Below are positions 53,290 to 62,631 of a stretch of DNA of 64,000 nt, one piece after another; the stretch's first letter is position 1; each line of letters opens with the position of its first letter. The position numbers were made by a program, and so were the translations under genes. The stretch covers positions 1 through 64,000 of the forward strand of contig NZ_AWZT01000027.1 of NCBI RefSeq assembly GCF_000472525.1, written 5' to 3'. The DNA is from Paraburkholderia dilworthii (GTDB taxonomy: Bacteria > Pseudomonadota > Gammaproteobacteria > Burkholderiales > Burkholderiaceae). The notes under the pieces were generated by a model. That model worked only from the letters and a program-made list of their open reading frames with translations, did no database searches and was not told where the DNA came from.

Positions 53290-54051
53290 CTAGCGGCCCC
53301 TGAACACCGGCGTGCGTTTCTCGACCGATGCGCGGATCGCCTCGCGCGCGTCCTCGGTGTGCATGAGCTTCGTGCTGAAGCCCTGTTCGTGCTCATAACC
53401 GGCTTCGAGCGGCATCGATTCGATATCGTTGAGCGCCTGTTTTGCGTAGCGCAAGCCAAGCGGACTCTTCGCGGCGATCCTGGCCGCGAGCGTTAGCGCG
53501 GTTGGCATCACCTCGTCCGGTTCGACGACTTCATCGACGAGACCGAGGCGGTAAGCCTCCTGCGCGCTGATCGGCTCGCCGGTGAAGTACATGCGGCGCA
53601 ACGCGCCTTGCGGAATCAGGCGCCCGTGATGCGCCGCGCCGCCGCAACGTCCGACGTTGATTTCCGGCGTACCGAAGCGCGCCGCGCTCGACGCGATGCG
53701 CACGTCGCACACGGTGGCGAGCACCGAGCCCGCGCCGAGCGCCGGACCGTTGATCGCCGCGATGACCGGAATCGCGCAACGATAGACCGAGGAAAACGTG
53801 CGCCGCACGATCGCCGCGCGCGCCGGGTCTTCCTCGGGCGTCGCGCGCAGGAATTCGTCCAGATCGAGACCCGCGCAGAACGCGCGCCGGCCCGCGCCGG
53901 TGAACACCGCGCAATGCACATCCATTTCCTTGCCGAGCCCTTCGAACAGATCGGCGATCTCTGCGTAAAGCGCGAGCGTCAAAGCGTTCACGGGCGGACG
54001 GTCGAGCGTGACAATCGCGATGCCGTCGCGCTTTTCGATTTTCAATGACAT
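53290..54051 (-). CDS. Enoyl-CoA hydratase/isomerase family protein
   Basis: 253 residues with the crotonase fold: IVTLDRPPVNALTLAL, FTGAGRRAFCAGLDLDEFL (oxyanion hole 1), AINGPALGAGSVLATVCDVRIA (oxyanion hole 2), FGTPEINVGRCGGAAH and LVDEVV. GGAG precedes the ATG. Last of a run of minus-strand catabolic genes; substrate unknown. Confidence 0.92.
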   Translation of the reverse strand: MSLKIEKRDGIAIVTLDRPPVNALTLALYAEIADLFEGLGKEMDVHCAVFTGAGRRAFCAGLDLDEFLRATPEEDPARAAIVRRTFSSVYRCAIPVIAAINGPALGAGSVLATVCDVRIASSAARFGTPEINVGRCGGAAHHGRLIPQGALRRMYFTGEPISAQEAYRLGLVDEVVEPDEVMPTALTLAARIAAKSPLGLRYAKQALNDIESMPLEAGYEHEQGFSTKLMHTEDAREAIRASVEKRTPVFRGR

Positions 54052-54152
54052 GCTGTCTCCTGTTTGCGTGTCTATCTCTGTTTCCGGGTGTGAATCTGCA
54101 TTCGCCTCTTCGATACCTGACGGCCGCCCCGCCGCCCCCGTCGCCCCGCCAC

Positions 54153-55085
54153 TCAGCACCCGAAGCCGTACAGGCGCGCCGGGTTGTCGACGAGGATCGC
54201 GTTGCGGATCGCTGCGTCGTCCACCCAATCGGTGAAGGTATCGAGCAACGCGCCGACATCGGGCGCCGCATCGCCCATTCGCACATGCGGCCAATCCGAT
54301 GCCCACACGAGTTGCCGCGGATTCGCTTCGATCATCCTGTCGTGAAACGGACGCAGATCGGCGTAATGCGGCGCCTGCTTCGATACGCGGCACACTGCGA
54401 GCTTCACGGCAATGCGTCCCTCGCGCAGCAGGGCGAGCAGGTTTTGAAAGTCGCGGTGTCCGGTGCCGAGGGCCGGGTCAAGAGAGCCCATGTGCTCGAA
54501 TACGACGGGCAGCCCCACGCTCGCAAGCTTGTCCGCGATTGACGGCACGTCCGCGCAACGCGCCCACACCTGCGCGTGCCAGCCGATGTCGCGCATGCGG
54601 CTCGCCAGTGAAAGCGCGGCGTCGATACCCACGCTGCCCGCATACGGTTTGCCCGTCTGCGGGCTCGGCATTTCGTTGAAACGCAGCGCGCGCACGCCGC
54701 TGCGCTCGAGCGCGCTCAGCGTCGCGTCGTCGGCATCGGGGGCGAGGACGGCCACGCCGCGGATCCGGCCTTCGCCGCGCACAAGCGCATCGGCAAGCGC
54801 CGTGTTGTCCGTCCCATACGGCGCGGGCTGCACCAGCACGCCGCGTCGCGCGCCGACCGTCTCGAGCATCGTCAGATAACTCTCGAACGGCGCGAGCGGC
54901 GGCGGATAACTCGGCGCCATCGAAAACGCAAAGCGGCTGTACGGACCGAACACGTGCGAATGGGTATCGCAGGCATCGGGCGGCAGTGCGGCGGCCGGCG
55001 CGCGCGGCATGTTCGCGGGCACGGCGTCGGTGCGCCGCAGCGGATCGGAGTTAAGAGACGGAGCGTTCATCGCGTCACTCGTCAT
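54153..55085 (-). CDS. Amidohydrolase family protein (PDC lactonase-like)
   Basis: 310 residues. Metal motif PPDACDTHSHVFGP, later VRALRFNEMPSP, VVFEHMGSLDP and WASDWPHV, typical of the amidohydrolase-2 group that includes 2-pyrone-4,6-dicarboxylate lactonase and muconolactone-type hydrolases. The start at 55085 overlaps the GST stop; 55070 is possible. It is likely to open a lactone or cleave a cyclic acid in this pathway. Confidence 0.87.
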   Translation of the reverse strand: MTSDAMNAPSLNSDPLRRTDAVPANMPRAPAAALPPDACDTHSHVFGPYSRFAFSMAPSYPPPLAPFESYLTMLETVGARRGVLVQPAPYGTDNTALADALVRGEGRIRGVAVLAPDADDATLSALERSGVRALRFNEMPSPQTGKPYAGSVGIDAALSLASRMRDIGWHAQVWARCADVPSIADKLASVGLPVVFEHMGSLDPALGTGHRDFQNLLALLREGRIAVKLAVCRVSKQAPHYADLRPFHDRMIEANPRQLVWASDWPHVRMGDAAPDVGALLDTFTDWVDDAAIRNAILVDNPARLYGFGC

Positions 55086-55692
55086 CGCCGGGTTGCGTGC
55101 GGCGCATCGAATCGCGTTCAGCAAAACGCGCATGCCAGGCGGCCAGCGCCGGACGATTTGCGCGCCATTCGAGGTCCGGCAGGCGGAAGTCGAGCCACGC
55201 AAGCGCGCACGCAATCGCGATATCGCCGATCTGGATTGCATCGAGCCGCAGCGACGGCGCGAGGGTTTCGAGCGCATCGAGCGACGCATCGGACTTCACC
55301 TTGAACGCGGCAAGCCATTGCGGACGCTGTTGCGCGGGCGGCTTGTTGCGCTCCTGACGCCATAACAGATAGATGTCGAGCAGGCCGTCCGCGAAGGCCT
55401 GCTGCTGCAACGCGCGAAACCGCATGGGGCCGTTTGGGGGAAAGAGCGGCACGCCCTCGTGGAGCGTGTCGAGGTACTCGCAGATCACCGACGAATCGAA
55501 AAGCGCGCTGCCATCGTCAAGCACCAGCGTGGGCAGCTTGCCGAGCGGATTGTCGCGCAGCAGCGCAAGGTTCGGCGTGTCCATCGCGACCGGTGTGCGC
55601 ACGCATTCGATGTGGCTGGCAACGCCGGCTTCGTAGGCGCACACCATCACTTTGCGGACGAATGGCGAACGGGGCGACCAATGCAATTTCAT
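55075..55692 (-). CDS. Glutathione S-transferase family protein
   Basis: 205 residues from ATG 55692 with AGAGGA in front. The thioredoxin-like N-terminal domain (KLHWSPRSPFVRKVMVCAYE, NPLGKLPTLVLDDGSALFDSSVICEYLD) is followed by a helical C-terminal domain. Such enzymes in catabolic clusters open rings, isomerise maleyl compounds or remove halides. It is coupled to the amidohydrolase gene. Confidence 0.9.
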   Translation of the reverse strand: MKLHWSPRSPFVRKVMVCAYEAGVASHIECVRTPVAMDTPNLALLRDNPLGKLPTLVLDDGSALFDSSVICEYLDTLHEGVPLFPPNGPMRFRALQQQAFADGLLDIYLLWRQERNKPPAQQRPQWLAAFKVKSDASLDALETLAPSLRLDAIQIGDIAIACALAWLDFRLPDLEWRANRPALAAWHARFAERDSMRRTQPGDDE

Positions 55693-55755
55693 CGGCAAAT
55701 CCTCTTCCGGTTCAATGCGGCGACAACGGTCGCGCGGTTAAAGCGAATCATATGG

Positions 55756-55771
55756 CTTATTGGCCTATAAG
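55756..55771. promoter_or_regulatory. Candidate operator upstream of the GST gene
   Basis: CTTAT-TGGCCT-ATAAG is a perfect 5-bp inverted repeat. Its TATTGGCC matches TATTGACC at 56719-56726 and TATTGACT at 58770-58777 in the other two upstream regions of this cluster. The UTRA regulator is the likely binder. Confidence 0.4.
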
Positions 55772-55843
55772 GCGGGAGCGCCACGGGCGAAAACACCGAT
55801 GACATCGCGCACGCATCATCGGTCGACCCACGACCCTCCGCCG

Positions 55844-56608
55844 CTAAAGTTCTACCTTGATGTCGAGCCGCACTACGTCGCCGCGATATACGCCGTTACC
55901 GACGAACACCACGGTACCGTCCTTGTCCGTCGCCGTCCGGTAGACATGGGCGACCGGCGCATTCAGCGGAATGGCGAGCATGCGCGATAGTTCCACATCC
56001 GCGGTACCCACCGTGAGCGTCTGATCGATCTCCTTGAGTTCGAGCCCGGGCAGGTCGCGCAGAATGCGCATTGTCGTGTGCTGTTTGAACGCGGACTTCG
56101 GAATCCGCCGCGTGAGCCGCTCGTCGACATACGCGTCGCCCAGATAATATGGCTGACCTTCGCGCGAGTGACGCCGCCGCCAATGCTGGTACGACGGCGC
56201 GAGCTCGCCGATATCGTGCTGAAGGTGCGCGGGCATCACGCCCTTCTCGGTTTTGAGCAGTTCGATGCTCGCGCCTTCGGCGGCAAGCAGCAGACCCGAC
56301 AGATCGGTCGGCACCGCGCACCACAACTGGCTCTGCGGCTTCCGGATCACGAAAGTGCCCTTCGCGCGAAAGCGCTCGATCAGCTTGTCGTCTTCGAGGA
56401 TGTCGAGCGCCTGACGCACCGTAGCACGCGCGACCGCGCATTCCTCGGCCAGTTCGTCGACGGTGGGGATCTGCTGGCCGACCGGCCATTGCCCGGCTTC
56501 GATGCGCCGCCGGAACAGCGTAGCGAGCTGGATATAGCGCGCAACGCCACTCAGGCTGAAGTCGATGGGTAGTGAACGGGCAGGACTGACGGCAGTTTCT
56601 GTCGCCAT
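55844..56608 (-). CDS. GntR family regulator with UTRA domain (HutC-like)
   Basis: 254 residues from ATG 56608 (GGAG in front). Winged helix RYIQLATLFRRRIEAGQWPVG, PTVDELAEECAVARATVRQAL, IERFRAKGTFV; C-terminal UTRA ligand domain (YLGDAYVDERLTRRI, LNAPVAHVYRTATDKDG). It lies among the catabolic genes and probably responds to a pathway intermediate. Confidence 0.92.
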   Translation of the reverse strand: MATETAVSPARSLPIDFSLSGVARYIQLATLFRRRIEAGQWPVGQQIPTVDELAEECAVARATVRQALDILEDDKLIERFRAKGTFVIRKPQSQLWCAVPTDLSGLLLAAEGASIELLKTEKGVMPAHLQHDIGELAPSYQHWRRRHSREGQPYYLGDAYVDERLTRRIPKSAFKQHTTMRILRDLPGLELKEIDQTLTVGTADVELSRMLAIPLNAPVAHVYRTATDKDGTVVFVGNGVYRGDVVRLDIKVEL

Positions 56609-56781
56609 TACAACTCCGGAAAAGGTCAAATGCGCTCGCGCACGCGCCACACAGTGCGGCGCGCCTGCGCGCACGGATAAACCTTGCCAGTGTAAAGCAA
56701 AAAACCGGTCGTCTAGCCTATTGACCATTCCGGTACTCGCCGTCTGCGCTGAGTCCATCACGCCGTGCCGTCCTGTTCCGT

Positions 56782-57426
56782 TCACTGCTCGGCCTGCGCA
56801 ATGTACGCCGGCTTAAGAACGGGCAGCGACGGCTCCCCGGGCGCCTGCGCCGCACCCGCGCCTCGCTGCGCGCCCAGTAGTTCGAGTGGCGCACGCACGC
56901 CTTCAGGCAGCGGAATATCGTGCACGTTCAGCGTCATCGACACGAGCGTGTAGTAGCCGATCACCGCGCCCAGTTCGACTACACCCACCGTGCCCCAGCG
57001 GTTCATCACACGCTGATACACCGCTTCGTCGACGTTGCCGCTCTGCTGAAGCTGACGCGCGAATTCATAGATGTCGGCCTGCTCCGCATCGTTGAAGCGC
57101 ACTTCGCCCGCGCAACGAATCGCCTCCAGCGAGGCCTCGTCGATGCCGGCCGACGCCGCCGCCTGCGCATGGACATGCCATTCGAGCTGGCTGTTCCAGC
57201 GCCGCGCCGTTACGACGATCGCCAGTTCCGTCGCCCATGCGGGCAAAGACGTGCCGTAGCGCAGGATCTCCCCGAAGCGTTGCCAGCGGTCGGCCAGTTC
57301 AGGCCGATGCAGCGCCGCGCGCAGCGGACCGACCACCGTGCCGCGCGGACCATCGACCACCGCGCGATACACGCGCTCCTGGTCGGGCGTCATCGAATCG
57401 GGAGAAAACAGGGGAATGCGAGCCAA
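56782..57426 (-). CDS. Carboxymuconolactone decarboxylase family protein
   Basis: 214 residues of the AhpD/CMD fold: RWQRFGEILRYGTSLPAWA, ELAIVVTARRWNSQLEWHVHA, AGIDEASLEAIR, VVELGAVIGYYTLVSMTLNVHDI. The start appears to be TTG 57426 with GAGGA eight bases before. It lacks the CxxC of AhpD, so decarboxylation or isomerisation is more likely than peroxidase activity. It follows the CoA-transferase gene. Confidence 0.87.
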   Translation of the reverse strand: MARIPLFSPDSMTPDQERVYRAVVDGPRGTVVGPLRAALHRPELADRWQRFGEILRYGTSLPAWATELAIVVTARRWNSQLEWHVHAQAAASAGIDEASLEAIRCAGEVRFNDAEQADIYEFARQLQQSGNVDEAVYQRVMNRWGTVGVVELGAVIGYYTLVSMTLNVHDIPLPEGVRAPLELLGAQRGAGAAQAPGEPSLPVLKPAYIAQAEQ

Positions 57427-57458
57427 GATAAGTCCTCGTAAGGGAAAGCCGGTGCGCG

Positions 57459-58646
57459 TCAGCGCGCCACGATGCCGAGTTCGCGCAACACTTCGCCGGT
57501 GTGCTGGCCGAGTGTGGGCGGTGCGCGGTCGAAGCTGAGCGGCGCATTGCGCAGACGCAGCGGGCTCACGACCTGCGGCACGGTGCCCGACACCGGATGA
57601 GGCAGATGGCGCAGCATCTCGCGATGCTTGACCTGCGCGTCGTCGAACACCATCGGAATAGTGTTGATCGGACCGCACGGCACGGCGGCGGCGTCGAGCT
57701 TCGCGAGCCACACGGCGAGATCGTCTTCGAGCAACGCCGCGCGGATCAGCGCATGCAACTCCGGCAGATTGCGTACACGCTGCGCGTTGGTGGCGAAGCG
57801 CTCGTCGTCGGGGAGTTCCGCATGGCCGATGACTTCGGCGAACTTGCGGAACTGCCCGTCGTTACCCACGGCGAGCACCAGATAGCCGTCGCGGCAGCGG
57901 AACACGTCTTGCGGCTGGATGTTCGGATGCTTGTTGCCGTTACGCGCGGGCGGCTTGCCCGAGACGAGATAGTTCATTGCCTGATTGGCGAGGAACGCGA
58001 CCTGTACGTCGAGCATCGCGAGGTCGATGTACTCGCCCTCGCCTGTCTGCGAGCGATTCGCGAGCGCCGCCAGAATGCCGACGGTGGCATACATGCCCGT
58101 CATGATGTCGACAATCGGCACGCCCACTTTCTGCGGTCCGCCGCCCGGTTCGTCGTCGCGCTCTCCGGTCACGCTCATCAGGCCGCCCATCGCCTGGATC
58201 ATGAAGTCGTAGGCGGCGTTATCGGATTTCGGTCCATTCTGGCCGAAGCCGGTAATCGAGCAGTAGACGATGTCGGGCCTCACCGCCTTCAGGTCTTCGT
58301 AGCCCAGACCGTAGCGCTTGAGCGCGCCCGCCTTGAAGTTTTCGAGCACTACGTCGCAGTGCGCGGCGATCTCACGTACGGTCGCCTGCCCTTCGGGAGT
58401 CGCCAGATCGACGGTCACCGAGCGCTTGCCGCGGTTCACGGACAGGAAGTAGCCCGATTCCTTCGACGGCGCATCGTCCAGCGTGCGCAGGAACGGCGGC
58501 CCCCAGCTGCGTGTATCGTCGCCATTGCCCGGCCGCTCGATCTTGATGACGTCAGCGCCCAGGTCGGCAAGAATCTGCCCGCTCCACGGACCCGCCATGA
58601 TGCGGCTGAGATCGAGGACGCGGATATGTGAAAGAGGTCCGCTCAT
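57459..58646 (-). CDS. CaiB/BaiF family (class III) CoA-transferase
   Basis: 395 residues. Family blocks: LSHIRVLDLSRIMAGPWSGQ, LADLGADVIKIERPGNGDDTR, FLSVNRGKRSVTVDL, DIVYCSITGFGQNGP, DFMIQAMGGLMSVTG, and the catalytic Asp in VPIVDIMTG. It activates a carboxylic acid by moving CoA from another thioester. First gene of the minus-strand catabolic run; with the enoyl-CoA hydratase it suggests a CoA-ester route for an organic acid. Confidence 0.94.
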   Translation of the reverse strand: MSGPLSHIRVLDLSRIMAGPWSGQILADLGADVIKIERPGNGDDTRSWGPPFLRTLDDAPSKESGYFLSVNRGKRSVTVDLATPEGQATVREIAAHCDVVLENFKAGALKRYGLGYEDLKAVRPDIVYCSITGFGQNGPKSDNAAYDFMIQAMGGLMSVTGERDDEPGGGPQKVGVPIVDIMTGMYATVGILAALANRSQTGEGEYIDLAMLDVQVAFLANQAMNYLVSGKPPARNGNKHPNIQPQDVFRCRDGYLVLAVGNDGQFRKFAEVIGHAELPDDERFATNAQRVRNLPELHALIRAALLEDDLAVWLAKLDAAAVPCGPINTIPMVFDDAQVKHREMLRHLPHPVSGTVPQVVSPLRLRNAPLSFDRAPPTLGQHTGEVLRELGIVAR

Positions 58647-58860
58647 TGAAATGCCCGTCTGTTGCTGGTTTGCGAAGATTCCCGCGCCGCCGTGAGTCAG
58701 GCCCTGCGCTTTGACTATTAAACCATGTTTATGATCTTTCAAGGACAGTAAAAACCCTAAAGGTCATGTTATTGACTTTTATGAGCGATGGCATTTTAAT
58801 CCGGGTTGTCGGGGCCACCGTCGAGTGAGCCGCCTAATCAGAAAGAACCAGGAGACATCC

Positions 58861-60195
58861 GTGGCAGTAGAGACAACCGCGCCGCACGCCGGCCCGTTAC
58901 CTGACGCCGCACTGGCCGGGCAGATGGTCTATCGCAAGCTGCTCTGGCGCCTGATGCCGCTGCTGATGCTGCTATATGTGATCGCGTTCATCGACCGCTC
59001 GAACGTGGGCTTCGCAAAACTGAGCTTCCTGCATGACCTGGGGCTTTCCGAATCGGTGTTCGGCATTGGCGCCGGCATCTTCTATGCGGGCTACATGTTG
59101 TTCGAAGTACCGAGCAATCTGCTGCTTGCCCGCATCGGTGCGCGGCAGACCTTCCTGCGAATCATGCTGCTCTGGGCTGCGTGCTCCGCCGGGCTCGCCG
59201 CGATGACAGGACAGAACAGCTACTACCTCTGGCGCTTCCTGCTCGGCGCATCGGAAGCCGGTCTCTTTCCCGGCATTCTGTTCTACCTGACCTACTGGGT
59301 GCCGATTTCCCGCCGTGCGCGTTTCACCGCTTTATTCATGGCCTCGATTCCGATAGCGGGAGTGATCGGTAGCCCTGTGTCGGGGCTCATCATGCACACG
59401 ATGCACGGCGTGCTCGGCCTGCAAAGCTGGCGCTGGCTGTTCCTGATCGAAGGGCTGCCCGCGCTGGTGCTGATGTTCTTCGTCGCGCGGATGCTGCATG
59501 ACACGCCCGCTTCGGCGCCGTGGCTCAGCGCGGATGAACTCGCCATCATCGAGCGGGATCTGCGTGCAGACCGTGAAAGCACGCGCCATACCGAACACAA
59601 GTCGTTCGCCGCGGCGCTTCGCTCACCGCGCTTCTATCTGCTGACCGGCATGGGCGTGGCTCTGCTCGCGGGAACGGCGAACGTGTTCTTCTGGCTACCG
59701 ACCATCATCCGCCGTACCGGCGTTGTCGACCTGTGGACGCTCGGACTGCTTTCCGCGCTGCCTTACGTCGCCGGATTCATCTGCCAGTATTTGATGGCGC
59801 GCCATTCGGATGCACGCAGGGAGCGCCGCTGGCACGCGGCGTTCGCGGGCCTGATCGCGGCCATTGGCTGGGCGGCGTTGCCGCTCGTCGGCGAGAGTCC
59901 GGCGCTGTCGGTCGTCGCGCTGACGGTGACCGCCGCGGGCACCTTTGCCGCAATGGGACCGTTCTGGGCGATGCCGAGCCTCTACTTGAGCAGGCACGCC
60001 GCCGCTGGCGGTATCGCGCTGATCAGCACGCTGGCCGGACTCGGGAGCCTGGTCAGTCCGGGCATCGTGGGCTGGCTGAACGAAACGACGCACTCGCTCG
60101 CAGCCGGCCAGTACTACCTCGCCGCGCTGATGCTGATCGGCGCCGTCACTGTGATCGCGGTCGGCCCGCACGACGCGGCCAACCCGCGACAGTGA
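58861..60195 (+). CDS. MFS transporter, ACS family organic-acid symporter
   Basis: 444 residues, about 12 helices (LMPLLMLLYVIAFIDRSNVGF, EVPSNLLLARIGARQTFLRI, LLGASEAGLFPGILFYLTYWVP). GTG 58861 has AGGAG eight bases before; an upstream GTG at 58825 lacks it. It is divergent from the CoA-transferase gene, so it most likely imports the acid used by this cluster. TATTGACT lies in the shared promoter region. Confidence 0.92.
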   Translation: MAVETTAPHAGPLPDAALAGQMVYRKLLWRLMPLLMLLYVIAFIDRSNVGFAKLSFLHDLGLSESVFGIGAGIFYAGYMLFEVPSNLLLARIGARQTFLRIMLLWAACSAGLAAMTGQNSYYLWRFLLGASEAGLFPGILFYLTYWVPISRRARFTALFMASIPIAGVIGSPVSGLIMHTMHGVLGLQSWRWLFLIEGLPALVLMFFVARMLHDTPASAPWLSADELAIIERDLRADRESTRHTEHKSFAAALRSPRFYLLTGMGVALLAGTANVFFWLPTIIRRTGVVDLWTLGLLSALPYVAGFICQYLMARHSDARRERRWHAAFAGLIAAIGWAALPLVGESPALSVVALTVTAAGTFAAMGPFWAMPSLYLSRHAAAGGIALISTLAGLGSLVSPGIVGWLNETTHSLAAGQYYLAALMLIGAVTVIAVGPHDAANPRQ

Positions 60196-60438
60196 CGTAG
60201 CGCGGCGGACCTGAAGCTCGGAGTGCCGCTGATATGGCCGGCCTCACATGGCGTTGGGGCCTCGCCTCGATGCCTGTCGAAACACGTCGGCGGTGCTGCA
60301 GTGCCAGCACTGCATAAATAGCTCATACCCGTTTCAACGCAGCAAGCTGACGCGCGACGCTTTTGCTGCCCGCGCGTGCCGGCTCGCGCCCTTTCTCATC
60401 ACGCGTGTCATCCACAAGCACAACAACGGAGACTCACC

Positions 60439-61614
60439 ATGAAATCCCGCCCACTCTCCCTTCTCGCCATCGCTGTTGCTGGGGTCGCTAGCACCGCCGC
60501 GCATGCGCAGAGCAGCGTGACCCTCTACGGCATCATGGATGTCGGCCTGAACTATCAGTCGAACGCGTCAGGCGGCCGCCTCCTGGCGATGACGAGCGGC
60601 GTCAACCAGGGCAGCCGCTTCGGCCTTACCGGCAGCGAAGACCTTGGCGGCGGACTGAAGGCGATCTTCCGTCTCGAGAACGGCTTCGACATCACCAACG
60701 GCAAGCTTGGCCAGGGCGGCTTGCTGTTCGGCCGACAGGCCTATGTCGGCCTCGCCAGCAGGAACGGCACCCTGACCTTCGGCCGCCAGTACGACTCGCT
60801 GATCGAGTTCGTGAGCCAGTACTCGGTCAGCAACCAGTGGGGTGGCTACGTCTCCGCGCATCCGGGCGATCTCGACAACTTCAACTACAGCTTCCGCAGC
60901 AACAATTCGGTGAAGTTCACGAGCGCGAACTACAACGGCTTCTCGTTCGGCGGCACGTATGCCTTCGGTGGCTCGGCCGGCGATGAAACGCGCAACCAGG
61001 TTTGGGCAGTGGGCGCGCGCTATACGCATGGTCCGTTCTCCGTTGGCGCGGCCTATCTGAACGTGCGAAATCCGAACACCAGCCTGTTCGGCAGCAACCT
61101 GTCGACGACCGCCACCGCTGCGGCGGCCAACGCGGCGTCGCCGGTGTATCGCGGCTTCCTGTCCGCGCACTCATATCAGGATATCGGTGTGGGCGCGTCG
61201 TACACGATCGGCAAGGCGACGCTCGGCGCGACCTACTCGAACATCTCCTTTCGCAACATGGGCGACACCACGTCCGGGCCGAATCCCGCCCACTACACCG
61301 GAAATGCGACCTTCGACAACGCAGAAGCCAGTTTCAGCTACCAGATCACGCCAGTGTGGATGGCCGGCATTGCTTACGACTACACGAAAGGACATGCGAA
61401 CAACGTCAACCAGGGCGCCACATATCACCAGGCGGAGGCGAGCACCCACTATTTTCTTTCGAAGACGACCGACCTGTACCTGTCGGCAATCTACCAGCAC
61501 GCGTCCGGCACCGATTCGACCAATAGCCCGGCCGTCGCCGCGATTAACGTACTCACGCCGTCATCGTCGGACAGCATCAAGCTCGTGCGCATCGGCATGC
61601 GGCACAAGTTCTGA
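60439..61614 (+). CDS. Gram-negative porin (OmpC-like, Burkholderia type)
   Basis: 391 residues with a signal peptide (PLSLLAIAVAGVASTAAHA), then the betaproteobacterial porin pattern QSSVTLYGIMDVGLNYQSN, GSRFGLTGSEDLGGGLKAIF, LFGRQAYVGL, and the terminal Phe of VRIGMRHKF used for outer-membrane insertion. GGAG precedes the ATG. It follows the MFS gene with 243 bases between; it may admit the same substrate. Confidence 0.95.
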   Translation: MKSRPLSLLAIAVAGVASTAAHAQSSVTLYGIMDVGLNYQSNASGGRLLAMTSGVNQGSRFGLTGSEDLGGGLKAIFRLENGFDITNGKLGQGGLLFGRQAYVGLASRNGTLTFGRQYDSLIEFVSQYSVSNQWGGYVSAHPGDLDNFNYSFRSNNSVKFTSANYNGFSFGGTYAFGGSAGDETRNQVWAVGARYTHGPFSVGAAYLNVRNPNTSLFGSNLSTTATAAAANAASPVYRGFLSAHSYQDIGVGASYTIGKATLGATYSNISFRNMGDTTSGPNPAHYTGNATFDNAEASFSYQITPVWMAGIAYDYTKGHANNVNQGATYHQAEASTHYFLSKTTDLYLSAIYQHASGTDSTNSPAVAAINVLTPSSSDSIKLVRIGMRHKF

Positions 61615-61855
61615 TTTCGCCGTTCGGCATCAGTGACGACGGCACCTGGTAAGGGCTTGAGAACTACGCATCGGCGAATGGGCAAAGTGACCTTTCACGC
61701 ATAGTGCTTGCCTGCACGATGAGTTAGCGGGCGGTTTCGATCGTAGCCTAGCCCACGCGGGGGAGATCGATTGTCGAAGATCCAGGCAGATGATGTCGAA
61801 TGACGGCTCGCGGCGGCGCGCGAGCCCTGAAGCGGCGCCGCACGGCCAACGAAGT

Positions 61856-62485
61856 TCAGGACACTGGGCTGAGCAACATCCTCATCAAGATGTTGCTCAA
61901 AACCGCTTCCGCCGCATCGTTCGGCAACTCGCTGGGCATGGTCATGGGAAAATAGAAGACGCCGTCCATCAATGCAATGGCGGCGAGTGCGTAGTCGGCG
62001 CAAGGGCCTGGCAACTGCACATTGACGCCATCGCTGAATTGCTCGACGAACTGCTCGATGAACGACGCGAGCATATCGCGCTTTTCCAGGCACAAAGCGT
62101 TCAGGCGTTGCCGGAACTTCGCGTCTCGCAGAGCGTGGAGACGCGCCTCAGCCCAGATGACGTAGTTATCCTTGTCGCGGTAACGCTGTGCGTAGAACGA
62201 GGTGAGCCGCTTTTGCAGCTCTTCGCTGGACTGGGCTGCGTCAAGCAGCTTGCGCAAGTGTTCCTGCATATTCCGATGATCGACGCGGAGCACTTCGGCG
62301 AACAGATCGCTCTTGCCGTTGAAGTTCGAGTAGAACGCACCGCGCGTATAGCCTGCCTGGGCGGCAATGCTCTCAACGCTGGTCGCGGCCAGTCCCTTTC
62401 TGGCAATGCTCAACGCTGCTGCTTCGAGCAGGCGCAGGCGGGTCTGCTCGCGGGATTCTGCCCGGCTCAAGCGTTTGCGTTGCAT
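61856..62485 (-). CDS. TetR family transcriptional regulator
   Basis: 209 residues from ATG 62485. Helix-turn-helix RLRLLEAAALSIARKGLAA, TSVESIAAQAGYTRGAFYSNF, then a ligand domain that includes YVIWAEARLHALRDAKFRQRL. It lies downstream of an efflux outer-membrane gene on the same strand, so it probably controls that efflux system. A longer GTG start at 62512 is possible. Confidence 0.92.
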   Translation of the reverse strand: MQRKRLSRAESREQTRLRLLEAAALSIARKGLAATSVESIAAQAGYTRGAFYSNFNGKSDLFAEVLRVDHRNMQEHLRKLLDAAQSSEELQKRLTSFYAQRYRDKDNYVIWAEARLHALRDAKFRQRLNALCLEKRDMLASFIEQFVEQFSDGVNVQLPGPCADYALAAIALMDGVFYFPMTMPSELPNDAAEAVLSNILMRMLLSPVS

Positions 62486-62631
62486 GCGACAAGGTATCTC
62501 GCCATCTGGCACATGTGAATCTCGCGTTGCTGGGTCTGGGCGTCCTGCCCCGCAATCGGGGCCGCACGTGCATTACACAGGCCAACGCGCTGGTTTTCGC
62601 TCGTCACCGGCGCTATGGACAAGTACCGTTG

